Origin: Algoriphagus ornithinivorans
GTDB taxonomy: Bacteria > Bacteroidota > Bacteroidia > Cytophagales > Cyclobacteriaceae
Assembly (NCBI RefSeq): GCF_900115305.1
Contig: NZ_FOVW01000004.1
Span: 186,001-250,000, forward strand
Length of the DNA: 64,000 nucleotides
Direction: 5' to 3'
Positions 44,102 to 54,629 of this stretch are shown here, piece after piece. The position numbers and the translations under genes were made by a program. The notes below the pieces were generated by a model. It was given only the letters and a program-made list of their open reading frames with translations, was not told the DNA's origin and ran no database searches. Position 1 is the stretch's first letter; each line of letters begins with the position of its first letter.

Positions 44102-44341
44102 TTAAGCCAATTTAATCTGATCAAGATAAAACTTCATCCGGCTATGATCCCGAGGTAAAAAGTCAATTTTATCGATTTTATCTTCCTTGTGATTGTAAAA
44201 AACTTCCACGTATTCATTCTCCAGCAGGTACAAATTAACCTTGTGACGATAGTATCTAATGGCCACGACAAAAGTAGCCTCCATATAGAGGGTTTTGATT
44301 TTTAGATGAAGGGGAAGTTTTCTGAACTCTTCTTTACTCAT
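44102..44341 (-). CDS. Conserved small protein, 79 residues
   Basis: A soluble protein with a helical start (SKEEFRKLPLHLKIKTLYM) and a beta-rich middle (YYRHKVNLYLLENEYVEVFY). It ends KFYLDQIKLA. I recognise no named family, but the type (short, basic, Tyr-rich) recurs in Bacteroidota. A dispersed repeat (cctttgcgactttgcgagag) ends directly at its stop codon. Confidence 0.6.
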   Translation of the reverse strand: MSKEEFRKLPLHLKIKTLYMEATFVVAIRYYRHKVNLYLLENEYVEVFYNHKEDKIDKIDFLPRDHSRMKFYLDQIKLA

Positions 44342-44423
44342 ATCACATCTCGCGGTCTGATAAAGTTAACCAAAATTGTTTGGGCTTTTGTTCAACCGGG
44401 TGGGAAAGAAGTAAGTAAATGAT

Positions 44424-44462
44424 TAAAAAAATACCCTTAGCAAACTTACCAAGGGTATTTTA
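44424..44462 (-). terminator. Terminator of the MBL-rhodanese gene
   Basis: The stem aatacccttag/aagggtatt is followed by T residues on the minus strand (A tract at 44425-44431). It lies 18 bases past the stop codon at 44480. Confidence 0.8.
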
Positions 44463-44479
44463 AATTTTAATTGAGATTC

Positions 44480-45814
44480 TTACTGAAAGTTTTTGATCTC
44501 TTCACTGAAGTCAAAAACTTCAACATTTTGTTTTTGACCTGCCACAATACTGCTTCCCGCTGCAGACCTATATCCGCCTGCACAGTGTACCAAGATGGGT
44601 TTCTCATCAGGTATTTCAACTGTTCTTTCTCGCAGTTCCTGCAAAGGAATATTCATCGCTTTCTCGAAAATTGGCGAGTTGTGGTTTTCATCTCTGCTTC
44701 GGATATCTACAATGGTAAATTTGTCTGGGTTAGTTTTAAATTCATCCACGTTGAAGCTTGATTCCCGGGCACTCATACCTTTAGGGTTGATTACCGCAGC
44801 TTTGATCAATTGCTCATATCCTATTTTTGATGCTTTATTTATCAAATCTTCCAATTCTGCAATTGAGTCAGAAACTAAAAAGAAATGTTCTTCCGGTGAT
44901 ACAATTGAGCCTAACCAAGTTTCGAATTTTGCCCCATTCATAATATTAATCGAACCGGGAATATGCCCTTCGGCAAAGGCTTCTTTTTTTCTGGCATCTA
45001 TTATCAATGATCCTTCAGAAATGGATGCGCCCTCTGACCAAATGCCCACTCTAGAAATAGATCTTTTATAGGCAGGAGCTCCTGTCTTATTCATATCTAC
45101 ATCATAGCTGAAATATTTGGGGATATAGGGTTGACCTTCCAACAAGGAGTTTACGAAACTTTTTTCATCCAAATCTCCAAATGCCCAATTGTTTTCTCTT
45201 TGCTCTCCAATAGTAGATTGGCGTTCATCACTGAGATTTTTTCCGCAAAGAGACCCCGCTCCATGAGCAGGATATACAATTATGTCATCTGAAAGTGGTT
45301 TCAACTTAGTTTGAACCGTCTTATACATCATTTGAGCAAGTTCCTTCCTTTGAGCTTTCATGTTTCCTGCTTTTTCTCTCAAATCAGGCCTGCCCACATC
45401 TCCTATAAATAAAGTATCCCCGGAAAACAGCGCATAATCCTTCCCATTTTCATCTTTCAAAATAACACTGATAGAATCGGGAGAATGTCCTGGGGTATGC
45501 AAAGCATGAAAACTTAGTTTTCCCAATTTGAATGAATCCCCCTCATCAAATGAGCTGTGGGGATAGTCAGCTTCCACGAGTTTAGAAACGTAAATAGTGG
45601 CATCCTCATTTTGATGAAATTCTAAATGTGAACTCACAAAATCAGCATGCGGGTGAGTTTCAATTACCGCGACAATTTTGCCTCCGTAGGTCTCTGCAAA
45701 GTCGTAATAAGGGTTGGGATTTCTCCCAGGGTCCACCAAAGCGATCAGGCCTTCACTTTCAATAGCATAACTAGCGTGGGCCAGACCTTCATCATAAAAT
45801 TGTTTGATATTCAT
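44480..45814 (-). CDS. Metallo-beta-lactamase-fold protein with rhodanese domains (persulfide dioxygenase-like)
   Basis: 444 residues. The MBL domain (about 1-210) has IETHPHADFVSSHLEF (the H-x-H-x-D zinc/iron site), HTPGHSPDSI and VYPAHGAG. Two rhodanese-like domains follow. The first (about 250-340) has lost its catalytic cysteine (HFFLVSDSIAELE), whereas the second (about 355-444) retains it in ILVHCAGGYRSAAGSS. This arrangement occurs in proteins that oxidise glutathione persulfide or move sulfane sulfur. The gene stands alone with its own terminator. Confidence 0.88.
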   Translation of the reverse strand: MNIKQFYDEGLAHASYAIESEGLIALVDPGRNPNPYYDFAETYGGKIVAVIETHPHADFVSSHLEFHQNEDATIYVSKLVEADYPHSSFDEGDSFKLGKLSFHALHTPGHSPDSISVILKDENGKDYALFSGDTLFIGDVGRPDLREKAGNMKAQRKELAQMMYKTVQTKLKPLSDDIIVYPAHGAGSLCGKNLSDERQSTIGEQRENNWAFGDLDEKSFVNSLLEGQPYIPKYFSYDVDMNKTGAPAYKRSISRVGIWSEGASISEGSLIIDARKKEAFAEGHIPGSINIMNGAKFETWLGSIVSPEEHFFLVSDSIAELEDLINKASKIGYEQLIKAAVINPKGMSARESSFNVDEFKTNPDKFTIVDIRSRDENHNSPIFEKAMNIPLQELRERTVEIPDEKPILVHCAGGYRSAAGSSIVAGQKQNVEVFDFSEEIKNFQ

Positions 45815-45988
45815 AGTTTGATTAGTTCAAATTGATGGTACAAAAGTACAGCTTATTGCAGCCTAGTTCAGTGATTCAGATCACCATCCCTTTCTAACAA
45901 CACAAAATGAGAAAAATTTGAATAGGTTAAATCTTGCTTCTGATCCAGAAGAGAAGTAAAATTGATCAACTAAACCAAACGAGTTCCA

Positions 45989-46471
45989 GTGATTTTAGAC
46001 AAAACCTATTTGCGAAGTCTATTCTTTTTGATTGTTCTGGCGGCACTGACTGCCTCCTGTAAATCTAAAAAAATCAATAGGGAAGACCCGGTTTTCAAGG
46101 TGATTTCCACTGCAAAATCATTTACCGGAACACCCTATAAATATGGTGGTACCACCCGTGCTGGAATGGATTGTTCCGCTTTAGTATATCATTCCTATTA
46201 TGCTGTAGGAATTAATATGCCAAGGATATCAGCGGATCAGGCTAAAATGGGAAAGAAAATAAGTCCGAGGGAGCTTCGGGAAGGAGATCTTTTGTTTTTC
46301 GCCACAGGAAGAAGAAGAAATCAGGTAACTCATGCGGGAATAGTGACTGAGGCAAAAAAGGGAGATGTCCGTTTTATTCATGCTTCCACTTCCTTGGGAG
46401 TGACAGAGGATTTCCTCAGTAATAGGTATTGGAGCAAGGCATTCCTTTTTGGGAGGAGACTGCTAGAATAG
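45989..46471 (+). CDS. NlpC/P60-family lipoprotein peptidase
   Basis: 160 residues from a GTG start at 45989. The lipoprotein signal is LFFLIVLAALTASCKSKK (lipobox cysteine at about residue 24). The NlpC/P60 domain contains GTPYKYGGTTRAGMDCSALV with catalytic C62, then VTHAGIVTE (His) and FIHAST (second polar residue). Family members cleave bonds in peptidoglycan stem peptides, here on the periplasmic side of the outer membrane. The start context has no strong RBS, and another start cannot be excluded. Confidence 0.88.
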   Translation: MILDKTYLRSLFFLIVLAALTASCKSKKINREDPVFKVISTAKSFTGTPYKYGGTTRAGMDCSALVYHSYYAVGINMPRISADQAKMGKKISPRELREGDLLFFATGRRRNQVTHAGIVTEAKKGDVRFIHASTSLGVTEDFLSNRYWSKAFLFGRRLLE

Positions 46472-46543
46472 GCTTTATAAGGCCCTCAGGCAGAAGGTTT
46501 TTTTAAAAGCTTGAATCGGAGCGGATTATTTTCCAAATATCCT

Positions 46544-48121
<1,578 letters not shown>

Positions 48122-48201
48122 TACAATTAGTTACTGGTTATTAGTTATTAGATGGGTTCCACTGATAACTTTAACCTAATAACTCAATAACTAATCAAAA
48201 T

Positions 48202-48447
48202 ATGCAATTAGAAATCGTAACGCCGGATAAAAAAGTTTTTCAGGGTGAGGTGTCGGAAGCAAGTTTTCCGGGTGCATCCGGAGCTTTTCAGGTGTTGAAT
48301 AATCACGCTCCTATCGTTTCTGCTTTGGCCAAAGGAACAGTTTCTTTTACCACTGCAGAGGGTAAACAATCCATGGTTGTGGATGGAGGAGTTGTGGAAG
48401 TGAAAAATAATACGATTGTGGTGTTGGCTGAAAAAGTGGTCAGCTAA
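48202..48447 (+). CDS. atpC: ATP synthase F1 subunit epsilon (short form)
   Basis: 81 residues. The beta-sandwich domain is complete: MQLEIVTPDKKVFQGEV, FPGASGAFQVLNNHAPIVSA, KGTVSF and VDGGVVEVKNN. The C-terminal helical hairpin of the enterobacterial protein (total about 138) is absent, so it cannot act as the usual inhibitory arm. It follows atpD after an 80-base spacer that contains a ttactggttattagttatta repeat. Its terminator comes 24 bases after the stop codon. Confidence 0.93.
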   Translation: MQLEIVTPDKKVFQGEVSEASFPGASGAFQVLNNHAPIVSALAKGTVSFTTAEGKQSMVVDGGVVEVKNNTIVVLAEKVVS

Positions 48448-48470
48448 TCTTAGAAATAACTTAAAGGAAA

Positions 48471-48498
48471 AAGTCCAAACGAGAGTTTGGACTTTTTT
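48471..48498 (+). terminator. Terminator after atpC
   Basis: The stem aagtccaaac/gtttggactt with loop gaga is followed by T residues. Confidence 0.9.
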
Positions 48499-48569
48499 GG
48501 TTTATATCCTTGAATAAAAGAAGTATAATTTATAATTCTAATATAATTCTGATTTAGAATTATTTCTCT

Positions 48570-48594
48570 TACCTTTGCAGTCGCGAAAGGGGGT
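48570..48594 (+). promoter_or_regulatory. Promoter -7 element and RBS of rpsU
   Basis: TACCTTTG (48570-48577) fits the -7 consensus, 26 bases before the ATG. The stretch aaagggggtg (48586-48595) is a strong Shine-Dalgarno-like element, unusual for this group. A TTG at -33 was not found. Confidence 0.55.
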
Positions 48595-48602
48595 GTATAC
48601 TT

Positions 48603-48797
48603 ATGATCATTGTAAACGTAAAAGAAAACGAATCCATCGAAAAAGCGCTTAAGCGTTTTAAGAAGAAGTTTGACAAAACAGGTGCTGTCAGAGAATTGAG
48701 AGCGCGTCAGGCATTCACCAAACCTTCCGTAAAAAGAAGAGATCAAGTTATCAAAGCTGCTTACAAGCAAAGACTCCAAGAGGAGGCTAGCAAATAA
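48603..48797 (+). CDS. rpsU: 30S ribosomal protein S21
   Basis: 64 residues. It begins MIIVNVKENESIEKALKRFK and contains the conserved basic stretch KKFDKTGAVRELRARQAF, followed by KPSVKRRDQVIKAAYKQR. S21 binds near the 16S rRNA anti-SD region during initiation. It has its own promoter and terminator here, with xerC 137 bases downstream. Confidence 0.97.
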   Translation: MIIVNVKENESIEKALKRFKKKFDKTGAVRELRARQAFTKPSVKRRDQVIKAAYKQRLQEEASK

Positions 48798-48822
48798 GCG
48801 CTAAGATTACATTCATAGCAAG

Positions 48823-48852
48823 ACAGCTGTTCGAAAGAGCAGCTGTTTTTTT
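48823..48852 (+). terminator. Terminator after rpsU
   Basis: The stem acagctg/cagctgt is followed by T residues. Confidence 0.85.
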
Positions 48853-48934
48853 GTGCCTTTTTGTAAACCATATGTGACATTTGTCAGTGAAAAGTTGTCT
48901 TTTTTAGCTTAACTTATCTTTTGAATTAGAGCTT

Positions 48935-49819
48935 ATGATCAACTCCTTTGTCAATTATCTGGAATATGAGAAGCGAAGTAGCCCACATACGGTGGAGGCC
49001 TACGAGCGGGACCTGAGGCAGTTTGAAGACTTTGTCAAGCTTTCCTTCGAGCTAAGCAAAATCAGTGAAGCCAGTCACAGTGAGATCAGGGCTTGGGTAA
49101 TAGATCTGGTGGAGCAGGGCCTCAGTAGTACATCTGTGAACCGAAAGATTGCTACTCTTAGATCTTATTACAAATTTCTCTTGCGAACCGAGGTCATTAC
49201 TCAAGATCCTACCTATAAGTTAAAGAGTCTTAAAAACCCGAAAAAACTTCCCGAATTCGTACAGGAAAATAGCATTGCTTCCGTTTTAGAAGAGAGTGTC
49301 TATGAAAGCGGATTTGAGGGACAAAGAGATCGCATGGTGATGGAGTTTTTGTACCTCACCGGCGTTCGACTTTCGGAATTGATAGGCTTGAAATGGGAGG
49401 ATATTCATCTAGGACAGGAGCAGGTAAAGGTGCTCGGGAAAAGGAAAAAAGAACGAATAATTCCCATCACAAAAGGCCTCAAACAAAATATTCTTTCTTA
49501 TCAAAAAGTATTTGAGGAAAGATTTCCGAAAGCAGGACAAAGTCACTATTTTATTGTGAGTAATTCAGGAGCCAAGAGTTATCCTATGATGATTTATCGC
49601 ATTGTCAGACAGTATTTAGATAGGTTTGCGCAGACATCCAAGCGTAGCCCTCACATACTGAGACATACTTTTGCGACTCACCTGCTCAATAAGGGAGCGG
49701 ACCTGAATGCTGTCAAAGATCTGCTAGGCCATGCTAATCTGGCCGCCACTCAGGTATACACACATAATTCCATGGAAAAACTGAAGGCTGTGTTTGAACA
49801 GGCACATCCTAAAGCGTAA
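48935..49819 (+). CDS. xerC: Tyrosine recombinase, XerC type
   Basis: 294 residues. The N-terminal SAM-like domain begins INSFVNYLEYEKRSSPHTVE. The catalytic domain contains R145 (TGVRLSELIGLKWEDI), a Lys near residue 170, H240 and R243 in HILRHTFATHLL, H266 in LGHANLAATQVYTH and the nucleophile Y275. XerC with XerD resolves chromosome dimers at dif sites. The length and N-terminal domain fit XerC rather than a phage integrase. No dif site was found in the window. Confidence 0.9.
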   Translation: MINSFVNYLEYEKRSSPHTVEAYERDLRQFEDFVKLSFELSKISEASHSEIRAWVIDLVEQGLSSTSVNRKIATLRSYYKFLLRTEVITQDPTYKLKSLKNPKKLPEFVQENSIASVLEESVYESGFEGQRDRMVMEFLYLTGVRLSELIGLKWEDIHLGQEQVKVLGKRKKERIIPITKGLKQNILSYQKVFEERFPKAGQSHYFIVSNSGAKSYPMMIYRIVRQYLDRFAQTSKRSPHILRHTFATHLLNKGADLNAVKDLLGHANLAATQVYTHNSMEKLKAVFEQAHPKA

Positions 49820-49855
49820 ATAAATCAATTGTTCAACCATTAAATGCAAATCAAT

Positions 49856-50161
49856 ATGAAACTGCAGATGCACTCCATCCACTTTGACGCCGATCGCAAA
49901 TTGATCGATTTTATTCAGAAAAAAGCCGATAAGCTGGATACCTTTTACGACCGAATCATAGACGGTGAGGTCTTCATGCGTTTGGACAAGAATGAACGAA
50001 ATGAAAATAAAATTGTGGAAATTAAATTGAATGTGCCCGGAAAACAGTTTTTTGCGAAGCATCAAACAGATTCCTTTGAAGGAGCTGCTGATGAGGCTAT
50101 TGAAGGTCTAAGAAGACAAATCAAGAAGTACAAAGAAAAAGTAGTGCTGGCAAAACAGTAA
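49856..50161 (+). CDS. hpf: Ribosome hibernation-promoting factor (HPF/YfiA family)
   Basis: 101 residues from the ATG at 49856 (MKLQMHSIHFDADRKLIDFI). A short-form HPF with the conserved DKLDTFYDRIIDGEVFMRLD, VEIKLNVPGKQFFAKH and GAADEAIEGLRRQIKKYKEK. It binds 30S subunits and makes inactive ribosomes in stationary phase. The ATG at 49844 would add four residues. It is 36 bases downstream of xerC and probably cotranscribed. A terminator follows. Confidence 0.93.
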   Translation: MKLQMHSIHFDADRKLIDFIQKKADKLDTFYDRIIDGEVFMRLDKNERNENKIVEIKLNVPGKQFFAKHQTDSFEGAADEAIEGLRRQIKKYKEKVVLAKQ

Positions 50162-50184
50162 ACCCAATACGGTTTTTACGTATA

Positions 50185-50210
50185 AACCCTCAGGAGACTG
50201 AGGGTTTTTT
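50185..50210 (+). terminator. Terminator after hpf
   Basis: The stem aaccctcag/ctgagggtt with a GAGA loop is followed by T residues. Confidence 0.9.
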
Positions 50211-50227
50211 CATTTTTAATACTTTTC

Positions 50228-51736
50228 ATGAAAAGCAAATTCAACTATATCGCCGCTTTTTGGCTGGTTCAACTTAGCTTGGCGATCATCAAAATTATAT
50301 TCACACTTCGCCCTGAAATCAATCTTTTTACCGAAGAGGCTCAATACTGGCTATGGTCTAAGAATCTAGCCTGGCACTATTATTCCAAGCCACCTTTAAT
50401 TGCGGCGGTTAATTATATAAGTACCTCCATTTTAGGGGATACAGAAATGGCCGTTAGAATCAATGCTATACTATTTGGTTTGGGTACAGCATGGGTTGTA
50501 TTCAAGTTTACTGAGTTCTTATTTCACTCTAGAAAAATGGCTTTTTGGGCCAGCCTGATACTGAGTGCGATGCCATTCTGGATGCTCTTTTCCACTTTCC
50601 ATATGACCGATTCAGAGTTGACATTTTTCTGGATTCTCTCTTGGTATTTGCTGGCTAGGGCGCTGGTGGAAAAGAGAACACTTTGGTGGATATTGGCAGG
50701 GGTGGCAGCTGCTTTTGGGCTGATGTCAAAAAGTATCATGGTGATCATAGTACCTATACTGGCTATTTACCTATTATTTACATCGAATTTCTCCACAAAT
50801 AGAAAGGGCTTTGCCTTCTTTCTGATCCTTTTTTCAACGGGTTTCTTACCAAGCTTAATATGGAACTGGCAAAATGGCTTTAGTACCTTCAGGCATTTGG
50901 CAACTCTGGGAGGTGTTTCGGGTGAATCAAGTGGAATAGACTTAGGAGAGAGTCTATGGGGGCTGTTGAGTTACTTGGGCGGACAACTGGCCATGATTTC
51001 GGTTTTCTTTCTTCCTTTCTTATTGCTGAGCTTAAAAGTTTTATTCCATAGATCTGGCGTCAAACTTGGATTTTTATTTGTACCCGTCTTATTTACTTTT
51101 TTTCTTTTTGCTGGATTGAGTTTGTTTACAAGTGTAGAGGCAAATTGGCCTGCCTACGCTTATCCTTCATTGGCTATAATTTTCGCCTATGTACTCGAGC
51201 GAGAGTATAAGGATTGGCAAAAGGTAAAAAGCACTATGGTAGCCTTGAGTTTTGCAATTCCTTTGGTACTCTTTTTACCTGATGTTGCAAGCTGGAAGTC
51301 AAAAGTCTATTTAGATCAAGCAGAAAAGGCAGCATTTAGAAGGCTTTCCGGCTATAAAGATCTTGCAAAAAGGATCCTGTATCTCAAAGACAGTTTGCAA
51401 GTGGAGGAGGCTTATTACTTTTCTGAAAGTTACCATATGGCATCAGAACTGGCTTTTTATCTTCCTGAAGTACCACAGGTTTATGTAGCAGGTATGGGTT
51501 CCAGAAAAAATCAATTTGATTTATGGAAAAGCCTTAACCAGGAAATCGGCTTAGAGAGAACTGGTATGTTCGTCTCTTGGAATGAGTCTTCGCCTGAAAA
51601 TGTAGCTCAGTTTGGGGAGTTGATTTATGAGGAAAAGTATCCAGTATATTTCAAAGGAAAGCAGCTTAGAACTGCGACTATTCAGGTTTGGAGGGATTTA
51701 AGGTATTATCAAGCTATACAAACTGATCGCTATTGA
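50228..51736 (+). CDS. Membrane glycosyltransferase of the GT39/ArnT group
   Basis: 502 residues with about ten hydrophobic segments. The N-terminal loop (LRPEINLFTEEAQYWLWSK) carries the acidic residues of the catalytic loop. The later HYYSKPPLIAAVNYISTSIL fits the ArnT/PMT pattern. These enzymes use a polyprenyl-phosphate sugar as donor and transfer to an outer acceptor. The soluble C-terminal part (from about 380) is short. It converges with the next gene with a 7-base overlap of stop codons, which suggests a compact gene block. Confidence 0.75.
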   Translation: MKSKFNYIAAFWLVQLSLAIIKIIFTLRPEINLFTEEAQYWLWSKNLAWHYYSKPPLIAAVNYISTSILGDTEMAVRINAILFGLGTAWVVFKFTEFLFHSRKMAFWASLILSAMPFWMLFSTFHMTDSELTFFWILSWYLLARALVEKRTLWWILAGVAAAFGLMSKSIMVIIVPILAIYLLFTSNFSTNRKGFAFFLILFSTGFLPSLIWNWQNGFSTFRHLATLGGVSGESSGIDLGESLWGLLSYLGGQLAMISVFFLPFLLLSLKVLFHRSGVKLGFLFVPVLFTFFLFAGLSLFTSVEANWPAYAYPSLAIIFAYVLEREYKDWQKVKSTMVALSFAIPLVLFLPDVASWKSKVYLDQAEKAAFRRLSGYKDLAKRILYLKDSLQVEEAYYFSESYHMASELAFYLPEVPQVYVAGMGSRKNQFDLWKSLNQEIGLERTGMFVSWNESSPENVAQFGELIYEEKYPVYFKGKQLRTATIQVWRDLRYYQAIQTDRY

Positions 51737-53385
51737 TTTCTTTTCTCTAATAAATAATACTTCTTTCCCTTTTCTTGCAGAAGATCTTCAAACTCAGGTT
51801 TACCATAATTCTTTAAAAGCTCCGGGATCGCTCTGGAATTCCAATTGACTGAGGAATCTCTGACTGAGTAATTGCCTGATCGATAAAAAATAGAGTCTAG
51901 ATAGCTGTCTTCTACTATGACCTGATCATACTGCTCGAATTGCACAGCCCAGTTAGTTCTGCTCAAATCTGTCAAATGAGTCTCTGGAAAAAGCATTAAT
52001 CGAATTTTACTTCCTACATGTAGGTTTCCCAAAAAACCGATTTCAGATTTACTTTCAGTTTTTATTTTTCGAGAAAATTGCTGACCCTGATGAGGGAAAG
52101 AAATACGACTAGTGATCATACTAATCCCTAGAAAAAGTGACATCATACTAAAGGCAATAACTTTAGGAAGCTTATTCCCCCGAAATAATAATAGTCCTAG
52201 ATAGAGTAATACAAGGAGCAATAATGATAAATGCATCCAATGAATTTTTCCAGAAAAAGCTAGATATACTCCTGCAAGCAACAGAATTAGATTCAAGGAA
52301 TAAAAAGCAAGACTGCCTGCTTTGAGTCCTCTCCGTCGCGATTCAAATTTTGCTTCTACCAATAACCAGGCAAAGCCTACTGCCAATACTGGAACTACAG
52401 GTAATAGATAACGCTCGTAAAATTTACTGGTCAAGGCACCCATTCCCAATATAGCTAAGCCCCAAAGGATGGCGAAGCCGATGAATTGTGGATTTTCTTT
52501 CCAGCAGGCTTGAGCCGATTTTTTCAAGTTGGGGAACATGAAAAATATCCACGGGATGAATATTACCACCAGTAAGAAACTGGCCAATAATCCATTTTTT
52601 AAAATCAAAGCTATCCTTGATGCCACTCGGATTCCAACTTGATCTTCCAGGAAATTATCCAGGTAAGTAGGACCATGGATTTTCCACATGGCTGCAAACC
52701 AAAAGAGGCCAATGAAAACACTGATCAGTATGGCTGGTAAATGGAGTAGTTTTTTCCAGGAAATACGCTGCCAGGGATTAATTAGCAAATAAAGAATGCC
52801 GATCCCGCCTAAAGCAGCTGCCGGAAGTCCTTTCACTTCAAAAGCCAAAGCCAAACCCAGGTACAGAGCCCATGGGGACCATTTTGGCGCTTCATTTCCA
52901 TATTTTAAATAGCCAGCAAAGCCAATGGCACTGATGGTCATTGTCAAAACCAATAGCACATCCGGGATGGATCTGGATGCTGACAAAATCAATACCGGGT
53001 TGGAAGCCATAATCAGGGCTGATATTCCCGCAATTTTTTTCTTTTCAAATAGAATAGTGGAAAGCTTATATGTCAATCCTACCGTAGCAGCTCCTGCCAA
53101 AAGAAAGAAAATTCTAGAAGCAAATGCATTGACTCCAAAGAGCTTAAACCCGGCTAAAACTGCCCAATAAGTCAGGATTGGCTTTTTGAAGCGCAATTCT
53201 CCACTTCCCAAATAAGTGGTCAGGTAGTCTCCATTTTCCATCATTTTGACTGCTGCATCCCGATAATAAATTTCATCTGGGTAATGCATGTGAAAATCCA
53301 AGGCAAATGGACCAACCAAAAGGCAAAAAATCCCCATCAAAATCCAGGGGTTGATACGAAGCTCAGTTGAATGAGATAAAAGCAT
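51730..53385 (-). CDS. ArnT-like membrane glycosyltransferase
   Basis: 551 residues from the ATG at 53385 (MLLSHSTELRINPWILMGIF). It has about ten transmembrane helices, with the acidic site in MHYPDEIYYRDAAVKMMENG and the downstream LRFKKPILTYWAVLAGFKLF, both typical of the GT39/GT83 ArnT group. The C-terminal soluble domain begins at about residue 435. It probably transfers a sugar from undecaprenyl phosphate. It is read opposite to its neighbours and has its own upstream region shared with the GT2 gene at 53503. Confidence 0.8.
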   Translation of the reverse strand: MLLSHSTELRINPWILMGIFCLLVGPFALDFHMHYPDEIYYRDAAVKMMENGDYLTTYLGSGELRFKKPILTYWAVLAGFKLFGVNAFASRIFFLLAGAATVGLTYKLSTILFEKKKIAGISALIMASNPVLILSASRSIPDVLLVLTMTISAIGFAGYLKYGNEAPKWSPWALYLGLALAFEVKGLPAAALGGIGILYLLINPWQRISWKKLLHLPAILISVFIGLFWFAAMWKIHGPTYLDNFLEDQVGIRVASRIALILKNGLLASFLLVVIFIPWIFFMFPNLKKSAQACWKENPQFIGFAILWGLAILGMGALTSKFYERYLLPVVPVLAVGFAWLLVEAKFESRRRGLKAGSLAFYSLNLILLLAGVYLAFSGKIHWMHLSLLLLVLLYLGLLLFRGNKLPKVIAFSMMSLFLGISMITSRISFPHQGQQFSRKIKTESKSEIGFLGNLHVGSKIRLMLFPETHLTDLSRTNWAVQFEQYDQVIVEDSYLDSIFYRSGNYSVRDSSVNWNSRAIPELLKNYGKPEFEDLLQEKGKKYYLLEKRNQ

Positions 53386-53456
53386 GCCCAAAGATATTTG
53401 AAATGCCTTGGCTAGCCCAAATTTAATTTGTGAAACGATGTTATTCGTGCTGATTT

Positions 53457-53487
53457 TTGACCCCCGAATTAAATTGCTGTATTTTTG
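53457..53487 (+). promoter_or_regulatory. Bacteroidota-type promoter of the GT2 gene
   Basis: TTG (53457-53459), 20 bases, then TATTTTTG (53480-53487). The ATG at 53503 is 15 bases downstream, which also rejects a TTG start at 53485. Confidence 0.65.
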
Positions 53488-53502
53488 ACGAAATTTTATA
53501 GC

Positions 53503-54462
53503 ATGAACAAGCCACTTTTGTCCGTTGTAGTGACCGTTTACAACGAGGAAGAAAATATACAGCCTCTATTAAAAGCTACCTATGAAGCATTGGAGGGGAT
53601 AGATTATGAGTTGATTTTAGTTGAGGATGGAGCCACTGATGGAACAGTGGCAGAGGTGAAGAAGTATGCCAATGAGCGGACCAAGCTGATTATTTTTAAT
53701 AAAAACTACGGACAAACCACCGCATTGGCAGCTGGGATTGATATGGCGATCGGAACTTATATTGCCACTATGGATGGAGATTTGCAAAATGATCCTACCG
53801 ACATTCCCACTATGCTCCAAAAAGCTATGGATGAGGATTGGGACGTGGTAGCTGGACGGAGAGCCAATAGAAAAGATGGATTTGTCTTGAGAAAAATCCC
53901 TTCCAAAATTGCCAATTGGGTAATTCGAAATACCACCAAAGTCTATCTCAATGATTATGGCTGTACGCTTCGTGTTTACAAGGCGGAAATTGCGCAAGGA
54001 ATGGGCTTGTATGGAGAATTGCACAGATTTATTCCGGTTTTGGCTAAGGAACAAGGAGCTAGAATGACCGAAATGGATGTGAAGCATCATCCAAGAATTC
54101 ACGGGGAGTCCAAGTATGGCCTAAGCCGTACTTTCAAGGTGATGGCAGATTTGATTTTGATGCTCTTCTTTCAAAAGTATTTCCAGCGCCCCATCCATTT
54201 GTTTGGAGGGATTGGTTTGATTGCTTTTTTGGTAGGGGTAGTGATCAACTTTTACCTTCTAATTCTCAAATTGATTGGAGAGGATATTTGGGGTAGACCA
54301 ATCATGATATTGGGTTTTATCTTAGTTCTTGGAGGTATTCAGTTTATTACCACTGGCATTATTGCTGAGATCATCGTACGAACTTACTTCGAGTCTCAGG
54401 ATAAGAAAACCTACACTGTTCGTTCAGTATTTGAGGGAAAGGCAGTGAAGTCAGAAGTTTAA
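53503..54462 (+). CDS. GT2 glycosyltransferase, dolichol/polyprenyl-phosphate sugar synthase type
   Basis: 319 residues from the ATG at 53503. The N-terminal GT-A domain has LLSVVVTVYNEEENIQPLLK, VEDGATDGT and TMDGDLQNDPTDIP with the DxD-like site (D-G-D). Two C-terminal transmembrane helices follow (about 230-310). This is the DPMS/ArnC type, which makes polyprenyl-phosphate sugars for ArnT-like enzymes. It is flanked by both GT39-type genes and a flippase-like gene, which supports a common lipid-linked glycosylation pathway. Confidence 0.9.
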   Translation: MNKPLLSVVVTVYNEEENIQPLLKATYEALEGIDYELILVEDGATDGTVAEVKKYANERTKLIIFNKNYGQTTALAAGIDMAIGTYIATMDGDLQNDPTDIPTMLQKAMDEDWDVVAGRRANRKDGFVLRKIPSKIANWVIRNTTKVYLNDYGCTLRVYKAEIAQGMGLYGELHRFIPVLAKEQGARMTEMDVKHHPRIHGESKYGLSRTFKVMADLILMLFFQKYFQRPIHLFGGIGLIAFLVGVVINFYLLILKLIGEDIWGRPIMILGFILVLGGIQFITTGIIAEIIVRTYFESQDKKTYTVRSVFEGKAVKSEV

Positions 54463-54629
54463 AGTGAGAAGGCTGAAAAAAGTAGGCAGAGGCAGTTTCA
54501 AAAAGTATGAAGGCTAAATTGTGAAGTCTGAAATTGTCTGCTTGTGCATCCCTAAATAAAGTTGACGGTTTGGTTCAATAACCAACAACTAATAAGGATT
54601 AACCAATAACCAATAACAAATTCCCCAAT
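54455..54629. other. Intergenic micro-repeat stretch
   Basis: It contains aagtgagaaggctgaaaaa, agtaggcagaggcagt, gtgaagtctgaaattg and then accaataaccaataac. The same words occur at 15541-15910 and after carB (6134-6165). No ORF is present. Confidence 0.6.

Noticed and set aside
48935..49819. Phage integrase instead of XerC
   Set aside because: Length, N-terminal domain and position between rpsU and hpf all fit the chromosomal XerC, and no phage genes are nearby.
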